Source of the DNA: a virus
Strand: one strand, 5' to 3'
Length of the DNA: 64,000 nt
IMG/VR virus record: IMGVR_UViG_3300035659_000004
Coordinates: 36,139-100,138 of that record
Notes under the pieces: model-generated
What the model was told of the DNA's origin: nothing
Databases searched by the model: none
The model's input: only the letters and a program-made list of their open reading frames with translations
Made by a program: the position numbers and the translations under genes
Shown: positions 58,746 to 64,000 of the stretch, one piece after another
How the letters are laid out: each line of letters opens with the position of its first letter
Position numbering within the stretch: the stretch's first letter is position 1

Positions 58746-59210
58746 TCAGAGGGTTGAGTGCCAGAAGGTCATCAATTCCTCATAAACAGTTCGCGTCAAT
58801 AATACATAGTAGCTACCAGCACTTCTCGTTCGAATCTCTATGAGATTCACCCAATCTACACTTTCATCCTGTTTGTTTGCAGCCTTAACGGCGTTGTCCA
58901 TTACCGCGAGTGCCAAATTACATGGAGCAATTCCGCCTATGCTGATAACTTCTTTAACAGGTACATACACTGGAGACCCGACGGGCAGATGTAGCTCGAT
59001 TGTTTTGGGATACAGTTCTTTTTCACCATCCTCTGGTGGATAGATGAGGTAGATAGGAAGGTTCAAATCTGAGAGTTCTCGCGACTTTTCAAAACCCTCC
59101 TCAATCAACTGCAGAATTCGAAGCGGTTTGAGAATGTGATTTGAGCACCCTTGGTAGATATCTTGCGCGTAGATGAGGATAGAGTCCCAGTCGATATCAC
59201 TGTACTTCAT
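58746..59210 (-). CDS. Protein of unknown function with host-type promoter
   Basis: This 154-residue protein is read on the minus strand from the ATG complementary to 59208-59210, after GAAAGGAGC. It is alpha/beta, without cysteine clusters or membrane segments. The TTGACA/TATTAT promoter upstream is the only consensus sigma-70 type seen. The gene would be readable by the host polymerase alone, perhaps a very early or independently expressed function. Confidence 0.5.
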   Translation of the reverse strand: MKYSDIDWDSILIYAQDIYQGCSNHILKPLRILQLIEEGFEKSRELSDLNLPIYLIYPPEDGEKELYPKTIELHLPVGSPVYVPVKEVISIGGIAPCNLALAVMDNAVKAANKQDESVDWVNLIEIRTRSAGSYYVLLTRTVYEELMTFWHSTL

Positions 59211-59250
59211 GTTGCTGCTCCTTTCGTGGTGGTGGTTGAACAGCGAGAGG

Positions 59251-59280
59251 ATAATAGGGGATATTAGGGGTGGATGTCAA
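59251..59280 (-). promoter_or_regulatory. Consensus sigma-70-type promoter
   Basis: On the minus strand TTGACA (59280-59275), 18 bases, TATTAT (59256-59251). Both boxes are near consensus. It drives the 154-residue minus-strand gene. Confidence 0.7.
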
Positions 59281-59304
59281 CAGCTAATATGTTATGGTTT
59301 TTAT

Positions 59305-59405
59305 GAGCGCCCCGTGCTCTCCTTGGCCGACTGGAAGGCAAAAATCGTGCACGTTGTAAATCACAGTTCGAATCTGTGAGGAGAGTGCGGGGGCGCTCTT
59401 CTTTT
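59305..59405 (+). terminator. Terminator-like helix enclosing the tRNA-like cloverleaf
   Basis: GAGCGCCCC (59305-59313) pairs with GGGGGCGCTC (59389-59398) directly outside the tRNA-like acceptor stem and is followed by TTCTTTTG. The stack from outer helix to acceptor is almost continuous. Confidence 0.55.
59317..59386 (+). tRNA. tRNA-like cloverleaf with abnormal anticodon arm
   Basis: CTCTCCT/AGGAGAG is a seven-pair acceptor stem. GCC/GGC with loop GACTGGAA gives a D arm with the usual A14 and GG. CACAG-TTCGAAT-CTGTG is a perfect T arm. The anticodon arm is weak (one mismatch, one wobble) and the loop CGTGCAC lacks U33; by position the anticodon would be TGC (Ala). No CCA is encoded. It may be a degenerate tRNA or a tRNA mimic. 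Confidence 0.5.
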
Positions 59406-59423
59406 GATGTCAGATTCTCCTCG

Positions 59424-59453
59424 TCAAAAACGTCTAGGTATTTTTGGTAAAAG
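59424..59453 (+). promoter_or_regulatory. Early promoter (TCAAAA and GGTAAAAG)
   Basis: TCAAAA at 59424 and GGTAAAAG at 59446-59453 followed by AATATGAGG, nearly the same as at 42793. It drives the structured leader and the MYG1-like gene. Confidence 0.6.
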
Positions 59454-59459
59454 AATATG

Positions 59460-59705
59460 AGGAGAAATCATCGAGTTGGAGAGCAGCCGCTATTGGTGGC
59501 GGCGCGCTACCTCCGACCCGTGTCCCTTCTAGGGGCAAGGGGAATCACCACTATTGGCCACGCACTTGGCCAGGTGGAGGGATGACGAAGGAACAAGTCC
59601 CCGCCTCCAGTGGAGAGGCAAAGGGGCGGTAGCCCGCGGGCGAAAGGTTCCATGTGCATCTTTTCTAAGAGGTTAACCGCACAACTCTACCTCTTCAACC
59701 CAAAG
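59460..59705 (+). ncRNA. Structured leader RNA before the MYG1-like gene
   Basis: About 250 nt without a gene. Helices: GCCGC/GCGGC (59490-59507); CCCT/AGGG; CACC-GGCC with GGCC-GGTG near 59550-59578; CCCCGCCTC closed by GAG, AGGC and GGGG near 59599-59627; the self-paired GCCCGCGGGC; and GGAAC with GTTCC closing the last two into a junction. It could be a riboswitch, a small RNA or a processed leader. No known class is recognised. Confidence 0.5.
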
Positions 59706-59728
59706 AGTGTGCAATGTAGGAGAGAACA

Positions 59729-60553
59729 ATGCCTAAGTACATCATCACGCACCCTGGTCAGGCTCATCGAGACGAGTTCTTGTCGATTGCGATAGCGTTC
59801 CAAGCGATTGGCCCGCTGCAGGTCTACCGCCGAGAACCCACTGAAGAAGAGCTCGAAGACCCCAACATCTTGGTGTTGGACGTGGGGGGGAGGCACGAAC
59901 CCCGAAAGATGAATTTTGACCACCATCAGCGTGGTCGGAGTGAGACGCCCGAGTGCGCACTCTCTTTGTTCGCACGGTTTCTCGGGCTTGAAGAAGTCCT
60001 CGAGTTCCGTAAATGGTACCGACCCACTATCCTGATGGATGTGCTCGGGCCGTTCGCTACCGCCAAGGAGCTCGGCCTGCCTCGGTTCCCCTTCGAGTTG
60101 AGTGGCCCCATCGAGGGGCAAATCATAGAGGAATTCGAAAAGGCGGAGGTCATAGAAGTCGGGTCTCTTATGTCTAATTTGCTGTGCATGATTGGAGATG
60201 GGATGGTCACCGCGGCTCGTGAGTACGCTGCGAAAGTGGCGGTACTCTCCGAGATGGTCAAGGTCGTCGAGATCCACGGGCTAAACGCCTTGGTGTTCGA
60301 GACTTCTGATACCGAGGGCACACAGGACCTCAGGGATAAGAAGTACCCGGACGCAGCGGTGGCCCTGTCCTGGGACGACCGCGGCGCTGGCTGGTCGTTG
60401 TACCGCTTCAACGACCATCCCCGTGTCGACTTCTCCGTCCTCGAGGGAGACCCTGTGGTAGCGTTTGCCCACAAGGGCGGCTTCATTGCAAAGACGCGTG
60501 AGCGCCTTGAGCTCAATGAAGTCCTAGGCTTGGTGGCGCGGGCCATTAGTTAG
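59729..60553 (+). CDS. MYG1-family metal-dependent hydrolase
   Basis: This 274-residue protein begins ITHPGQAHRDEFLSIAIAF, then LVLDVGGRHEP and NFDHHQRG. These His/Asp clusters are the metal-binding motifs of the MYG1 (UPF0160) family, DHH-related proteins reported to act as 3'-5' exoribonucleases. Later regions (ALSWDDRGAGWSLYRFN and the final stretch) also fit. Length is close to the family's usual size though somewhat short. It follows a promoter and structured leader and has its own terminator. A role in RNA turnover is plausible. Confidence 0.75.
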   Translation: MPKYIITHPGQAHRDEFLSIAIAFQAIGPLQVYRREPTEEELEDPNILVLDVGGRHEPRKMNFDHHQRGRSETPECALSLFARFLGLEEVLEFRKWYRPTILMDVLGPFATAKELGLPRFPFELSGPIEGQIIEEFEKAEVIEVGSLMSNLLCMIGDGMVTAAREYAAKVAVLSEMVKVVEIHGLNALVFETSDTEGTQDLRDKKYPDAAVALSWDDRGAGWSLYRFNDHPRVDFSVLEGDPVVAFAHKGGFIAKTRERLELNEVLGLVARAIS

Positions 60554-60576
60554 TTCCTGCTCCTCGGGTAGGAGGG

Positions 60577-60610
60577 GAGAAGAAGCGAGCATTGAAGCTT
60601 CTTCTCTTTT
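60577..60610 (+). terminator. Intrinsic terminator
   Basis: GAGAAGAAGC pairs with GCTTCTTCTC and is followed by TTTT. It ends the MYG1-like gene. Confidence 0.8.
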
Positions 60611-60638
60611 GCTGCGACGTAATTCAGGGGTTCTTTTT

Positions 60639-60697
60639 GGTACAAGAAAGTAAGAGGAAACAACCGCGGTGCTGAGCGCCGCAGAAGGGGGATTACT
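60639..60697 (+). promoter_or_regulatory. Early promoter (GGTACAAG) and leader hairpin
   Basis: GGTACAAG (60639-60646) is followed by a leader with GCGGTGCTGAGCGCCGC (60666-60682), then AGAAGGGGG and the ATG at 60698. The leader AACAACCG...GCAGAAGG is nearly the same as at 61772. Confidence 0.6.
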
Positions 60698-61051
60698 ATG
60701 AAAATAGTAACTCTGAATTTTGAGAGGCTTATTCCGATGTACGGCAACCGCGACCCAAAAACGGGTTGGTTGTCGTCCGACCCGACGGGAATGGACTGTG
60801 AGGTCGACACGGCCTACCGCCACACTTGGGTGGTAGAGGACCGTGGAACGGCAGTGCGCCGCCGCGTGGCGGTCGTTCGGAGGTACACCGTCCTCTTGAC
60901 GGGGGAACGATGGTACGAACGGGGGAAATACACCACCTGGGAAGCGGCCCCGGGTGTGAATACGGACATTTGCGTCTACTGCGGCTACGACAATGGGCCG
61001 CAGGGAGAGGGGCGACAGGGATGGGACTGTGGGATGTGTGGGGGGAATTAA
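60698..61051 (+). CDS. Protein with C-terminal zinc ribbon
   Basis: This 117-residue protein has a basic beta-rich N-terminal part (VRRRVAVVRRYTVLLTGERW) and a C-terminal CVYCGYDN with CGMCGGN, a zinc ribbon. It has its own promoter and may share an mRNA with the next gene. Confidence 0.55.
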   Translation: MKIVTLNFERLIPMYGNRDPKTGWLSSDPTGMDCEVDTAYRHTWVVEDRGTAVRRRVAVVRRYTVLLTGERWYERGKYTTWEAAPGVNTDICVYCGYDNGPQGEGRQGWDCGMCGGN

Positions 61052-61092
61052 TGTGATGCAAACGCGCCTGCGGGCGCAGAACGGAGCGAACC

Positions 61093-61662
61093 ATGTTTGA
61101 GTATCCTAAGGTCTTCAAGCGGAGGGGTGACCCTCTCCGCGGCACGGGGGTGGAAGCCCCGGTGCTGGCCCTGGCCATGCAAGTGGCCTGCGCTCTCGAG
61201 GAGTGCCTCCGAGGGGAGGGTTCTCTCCAGGCTCAAAAGGCTGCAGAAGCTATCGAGCTCCTGCGGCCGACGGGCCGGCTCGGCGCGTATCTCCTCGAGC
61301 GCGCCCGAGAGTTCGACGTCGAGGAACTTGTCCACCCGGACGAGTTCCCCCGCATCACCTGGATATTGCGTATCCGGGTGGTGCTCGAAGAGCTCAGAGT
61401 CGGGTGCCAGGCACTTGACGCAGAGCTCGCCTCCGCGGAAGGGGCAGTCCTGGCCCTGCCCGCGGATACGTTCTATGCGACCACCGGGGGAGTCGCCCGC
61501 AAGGGTACCTGGTGGTCATCCCGGTTCGACCTCGACGTTGACCTCCCGGAGGAGGACATCGTTGAGGCCCTCCAATGGCGCGAGTGCGCCACGGGTTGTC
61601 CCATCTGTGGGGACACTCGCGAGGGAGAGGGGTGGGAGTGTCCGGGATGTGGAACAATATGA
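61093..61662 (+). CDS. Protein with C-terminal zinc ribbon
   Basis: This 189-residue protein is GC-rich and helical in its first 130 residues, then has CPICGDTR and CPGCGTI at the end, a zinc ribbon. GGAGCGAACC lies upstream. Another frame on the same strand stays open but has no support. No family is recognised. Confidence 0.55.
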   Translation: MFEYPKVFKRRGDPLRGTGVEAPVLALAMQVACALEECLRGEGSLQAQKAAEAIELLRPTGRLGAYLLERAREFDVEELVHPDEFPRITWILRIRVVLEELRVGCQALDAELASAEGAVLALPADTFYATTGGVARKGTWWSSRFDLDVDLPEEDIVEALQWRECATGCPICGDTREGEGWECPGCGTI

Positions 61663-61669
61663 ACGCAAC

Positions 61670-61716
61670 CCCCGCACCGTACACAATGCCGTGTATGCGT
61701 GCGGGGCTTTTCTTTT
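61670..61716 (+). terminator. Intrinsic terminator
   Basis: CCCCGCAC pairs with GTGCGGGG, with TACAC/GTGTA inside, followed by CTTTTCTTTT. Confidence 0.8.
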
Positions 61717-61730
61717 GCTCCAGCGTCAAT

Positions 61731-61809
61731 TCAAATTGGAAGACTTTTTCAGGTATAAGGAAGTAACGCGAACAACCGCGGTGCTGAGCGCCGCAGAAGG
61801 GTAAATATC
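61731..61809 (+). promoter_or_regulatory. Early promoter (GGTATAAG) and leader hairpin
   Basis: TCAAAT (61731) and GGTATAAG (61752-61759) lead to the hairpin GCGGTGCTGAGCGCCGC (61778-61794), AGAAGGG and the ATG at 61810. Confidence 0.6.
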
Positions 61810-62007
61810 ATGACAAGTGCAGAGTTTGCTAGGTTCATAGACCCCCCGAGCTATCAAGAAATAGAAGCATCAATTAAACAAATAACAGAAGAATTCCGGT
61901 GGGTAAGTGCCCACGGAGTTCGGTTTAAAGTGGTGGAAAAGAATGAAAGAAATATCCTGGTTGCCGTTCTGAAAACAGGGCGGGAGATTCAGATAGGATG
62001 TTTCTGA
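61810..62007 (+). CDS. Small protein of unknown function
   Basis: This 65-residue protein has its own early promoter and leader hairpin. It is alpha/beta (FKVVEKNERNILVAVLKTGR) and ends in Cys-Phe. It may fold into one small domain. No family is recognised. Confidence 0.5.
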   Translation: MTSAEFARFIDPPSYQEIEASIKQITEEFRWVSAHGVRFKVVEKNERNILVAVLKTGREIQIGCF

Positions 62008-62140
62008 GGGCGCTAGCTGGTCCAGATAACCGGGGGTGTCGCCGACAAATGGGATGACGCCAGCCGCCGATTAGTTGCCCTCGCCAAGTGCCTCACTCTC
62101 ATCTAGCCCTATTCTGGGCATTTCTTTTGCTCCTAACGCA
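62008..62140 (+). other. Gap with possible RNA structure, no gene
   Basis: GCTGG pairs with CCAGC around an inner stretch with GGTGTCGCC, and GCCC-TATTCT-GGGC near 62106 is followed by ATTTCTTTT, a weak terminator. No frame of useful length with a ribosome site is seen. Confidence 0.3.
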
Positions 62141-62223
62141 TCAAAATCCTCCATCTTTTCAGGTACATAGAGATGAGACAGAACAACCGTGGTCCTGAAG
62201 GCCACAGAATGGAAGACATAAAA
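62141..62223 (+). promoter_or_regulatory. Early promoter (GGTACATA) and leader hairpin
   Basis: TCAAAA (62141) and GGTACATA (62162-62169) lead to GTGGTCCTGAAGGCCAC (62189-62205). The bases of the hairpin differ from those at 60666 and 61778, but most pairs are kept. GGAAG and the ATG at 62224 follow. Confidence 0.55.
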
Positions 62224-62592
62224 ATGAGAACTCTAATTTACAACGTCACAACCCCCAACACCCTCAGCCGTGAAGGGTACGTCGTGGCCGTCTCGACGAT
62301 GCGTCACGGCTATTGGTGCAAGCACACCAGTACGGGCATTATCCAGCTGGCCCACCTCTCAGTCGGCGACATGTTCTTCGACGAGAGCAACAGCCGCATC
62401 GTGAAGATTTGTATGAACGGCATTCGGGTCTCGAAGACGGGGCGAGTACTACGATACGAAATCGATGTTGAAGACTGGATCAAGCCAACGACGACGTGGG
62501 AAGAAGTTATGAAGGTGGCGGAGGGAGCAGGGAAGCGTTGCCTCAAATTGCAGGAGCAACTGACAAACAAAAAAACATTTTTCGCACTTTAA
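62224..62592 (+). CDS. Small protein of unknown function
   Basis: The ATG at 62224 is chosen by alignment with neighbouring leaders, where the gene starts shortly after the hairpin; two upstream ATGs lie in the leader. The 122-residue product is alpha/beta with LSVGDMFFDESNSRIVKICM in the middle, similar in feel to small RNA- or DNA-binding domains but not recognised. Confidence 0.5.
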   Translation: MRTLIYNVTTPNTLSREGYVVAVSTMRHGYWCKHTSTGIIQLAHLSVGDMFFDESNSRIVKICMNGIRVSKTGRVLRYEIDVEDWIKPTTTWEEVMKVAEGAGKRCLKLQEQLTNKKTFFAL

Positions 62593-62664
62593 TGTTTACA
62601 AATCTGTGAACATGCCTCAAATATGTAGATAGAGGACTTGCGAAAAAAGCAAGGAGAAAAAATC

Positions 62665-62847
62665 ATGAGCCAAGTAATACTAGCATCGCCCGGTCGGAAG
62701 ACGCGCGGTGTCTTCCATACGCGAGAGGACGCCCGCGAGTTCCAGAACGAGAGACCGGACTGGACTGAAGACGTTCCGAGGTGCAAAAAGTGTGGCTTGG
62801 AGCTAGTTGTTACCGACGGTCTGCCACATAAATGTCCGCATTTCTAG
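62665..62847 (+). CDS. Small zinc-binding protein
   Basis: The ATG at 62665 follows CAAGGAG and gives 60 residues. RGVFHTREDAREFQNERP resembles an alpha/beta unit, and CKKCGLE with CPHF gives a Cys/His zinc site. It is ended by a strong hairpin. Confidence 0.55.
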   Translation: MSQVILASPGRKTRGVFHTREDAREFQNERPDWTEDVPRCKKCGLELVVTDGLPHKCPHF

Positions 62848-62854
62848 CGTTTAC

Positions 62855-62922
62855 GCTCCACCCCACGCGCGAACGTAACTAGGCGCTACCATCCTAACGC
62901 TGGGGTGGAGCTCTCCTCTTTT
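62855..62922 (+). terminator. Intrinsic terminator with large loop
   Basis: GCTCCACCCC pairs with GGGGTGGAGC across about 37 bases and is followed by TCTCCTCTTTT. Confidence 0.7.
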
Positions 62923-62960
62923 CTAAGCCTGCCTTTCATCCCACATTAGGAGTCATAAAA

Positions 62961-63659
62961 ATGAAAATACGCCACGAAACTATAGAAGCTAAGCTGAAGC
63001 GCTTCTCAAAGCTCGACCCCGATACGGGGTGTCTCATTTGGACTGGGCCGAAGGGCGGAGGGTATGGCAGGCTATGGATACCAGCAAAAGGGAGGAGAAG
63101 AGCACATGTACTGGCGTGGGAATGTGTCCACGGTCCACGGCCTGAAGGATGTGAAATACGCCATACGTGCAGGAATAAACTCTGCATTAACGTCCTTCAT
63201 CTGGTTCTATCTAAGGTTTCAGCGACAGAAGACGATATCGAGTGGCAACTAGAACGCCTAAAAAGAAGAATAATTGTTAATCCTCGTACGGGTTGTTGGG
63301 AATGGCAAGGTTCTAAGACTTCTAGAGGATACGGACGCTTAAAAATCGGAAAGCACCTCGTTTATGTGCATCGTCTGATGTGGGAATGTGTGTATGGTGA
63401 CACTCAAGGGCTTCAGGTTCTTCATAAATATGATAATCCAAGTTGCGTACGCCCTAATCATTTATTCCTCGGAACACATGCGGAGAATATGCAGGATAAA
63501 GCACGCAAAAATCGGTCAGGTTTTAAATTAAATATAAAGGCCGTTAGAGATGTCCGCGTAAGTAAACTCTCTCCGAAAGAACTAGCCGAAAAGTACGGAG
63601 TATCTATTAAAACTATCTATCGTATTTTAAACCGCAGCATATGGAAACACGTCGAATAA
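62961..63659 (+). CDS. Double HNH endonuclease with C-terminal helix-turn-helix
   Basis: This 232-residue protein has two HNH_3-type units. The first has GCLIWTGPKGGGYGRLWIP, AHVLAWECVHG and RHTCRNKLCINVLHL. The second has GCWEWQGSKTSRGYGRLKIG, VHRLMWECVYG and LHKYDNPSCVRPNHLFLGT. The C-terminus (SPKELAEKYGVSIKTIYRIL) is a helix-turn-helix. Such proteins are usually homing or mobile endonucleases that nick or cut DNA. The second half is AT-richer. It lies between two terminators as a free-standing gene with only a weak ribosome site (AGGAGTC). Confidence 0.8.
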   Translation: MKIRHETIEAKLKRFSKLDPDTGCLIWTGPKGGGYGRLWIPAKGRRRAHVLAWECVHGPRPEGCEIRHTCRNKLCINVLHLVLSKVSATEDDIEWQLERLKRRIIVNPRTGCWEWQGSKTSRGYGRLKIGKHLVYVHRLMWECVYGDTQGLQVLHKYDNPSCVRPNHLFLGTHAENMQDKARKNRSGFKLNIKAVRDVRVSKLSPKELAEKYGVSIKTIYRILNRSIWKHVE

Positions 63660-63720
63660 TTTTTTAGAATATTGTTCTCCCACTCGCGGAAAAATACCGC
63701 CGCGAGTACGGGGGACACTA

Positions 63721-63744
63721 AAGAGCCTTTATGGCTCTTTTTTT
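63721..63744 (+). terminator. Intrinsic terminator
   Basis: AGAGCC pairs with GGCTCT across a five-base loop, followed by TTTTTT. It ends the HNH gene. Confidence 0.85.
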
Positions 63745-63757
63745 GGTTCTATCCCTC

Positions 63758-63836
63758 CTAAAAGAATCTCGATAAAAGTGGTAAAAGATGACGGTGTAGT
63801 TTTGCACCTATAAATCTAGATAAAGGAGAAAGGAAA
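63758..63836 (+). promoter_or_regulatory. Early promoter (CTAAAA, GGTAAAAG) and leader
   Basis: CTAAAA (63758) and GGTAAAAG (63780-63787) are followed by GATGACGG and a small hairpin GGTG-TAGTTTTG-CACC, then AAAGGAGAAAGG before the ATG at 63837. Confidence 0.55.
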
Positions 63837-64000
63837 ATGCCTAAGCCTATCCGTGTAAACATTAAACTCAAAAATAATATTTTAATGACTCTTAGAGAAG
63901 CTGCAGGTCTATCGACCGTACAGGTAGCTGAAAAAGCACAGATGCCTTATTACGCGTACATAGCATTAGAAAGTCTGTCGAAAAGTCCTTTAAGGAAAGA
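63837..64000 (+). CDS. Helix-turn-helix (XRE-like) protein, cut by window edge
   Basis: An open frame from ATG 63837 runs to the window edge (54 codons). NNILMTLREAAGLSTVQVAE and EKAQMPYYAYIALE fit the helix-turn-helix of XRE/Cro-type DNA-binding proteins. It has its own early promoter and a strong ribosome site. It is probably a transcription regulator. Confidence 0.6.
   Translation, partial: MPKPIRVNIKLKNNILMTLREAAGLSTVQVAEKAQMPYYAYIALESLSKSPLRK

Noticed and set aside
59444-59795. Short plus-strand frames in the MYG1 leader
   Set aside because: They lack ribosome sites and cut across the helices and the start of the MYG1-like gene.
61097-61804. Overlapping frame of 235 codons at 61097
   Set aside because: It runs through a terminator and the next promoter, and is rich in Ser/Arg. 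The 61093 frame ends in a clear zinc ribbon before the terminator.
1-64000. CRISPR array or integration module
   Set aside because: No regularly spaced repeats with spacers, no integrase and no attachment-site duplication were seen. The short repeats found are contiguous tandem repeats.

Overview
The window is part of the genome of a large tailed bacteriophage, very probably a myovirus. It encodes a portal, a prohead protease, an HK97-type capsid protein and a tail sheath, together with its own multisubunit-type RNA polymerase. The host cannot be named from the sequence. Both ends are cut through genes: a helicase on the minus strand at the left and a small helix-turn-helix protein at the right. 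GC content is intermediate, with more AT-rich islands (35.1-39.0 kb and 55.4-56.0 kb).

Left part (about 0.86-39.0 kb, plus strand) is the virion and RNA polymerase block. In order it has the portal; a polymerase gene in which the beta subunit is fused to the N-terminal half of beta-prime and carries an intein; an archaeo-eukaryotic-type primase fused to a LigD-like phosphoesterase domain; the C-terminal half of beta-prime; small glycine/alanine-rich proteins; a prohead protease; assembly proteins; a probable decoration protein and the capsid protein; neck and tail proteins; the tail sheath; a baseplate spike candidate; and two large proteins with membrane segments, one with an ATP-grasp domain. 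A short minus-strand group (39.0-42.0 kb) encodes a further large probable virion protein and three smaller proteins.

Right part (about 42-64 kb) is an accessory or early region of about fifty small genes, mostly on the plus strand. Many are zinc ribbons, small membrane proteins or DNA-binding proteins. It also holds a MYG1-family hydrolase, an arginase-fold (UPF0489-like) protein, a double-HNH endonuclease, and two minus-strand proteins with a recurrent tag. Three RNA elements stand out: a roughly 430-nt RNA gene with its own promoter and terminator (45.43-45.86 kb), a structured leader before the MYG1-like gene, and a tRNA-like cloverleaf enclosed in a terminator-like helix (59.3-59.4 kb).

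Three kinds of transcription signal can be told apart. Early-region genes, and one minus-strand microgene divergent from the polymerase, follow a GGTAYAAG motif, often with TCAAAA or CTAAAA 16-18 bases upstream and a short leader hairpin. Virion genes follow TATAAT-like boxes, several of them only 5-6 bases before the ATG, which would give leaderless mRNAs. One minus-strand gene has an ordinary TTGACA/TATTAT promoter. A working hypothesis (inference) is that the phage polymerase reads one of the first two classes. A recurrent tag, roughly QxGYxxALxxLGFxKxAG, begins several small proteins and is also fused to the C-terminal side of the primase. It may mark proteins for packaging in the virion.
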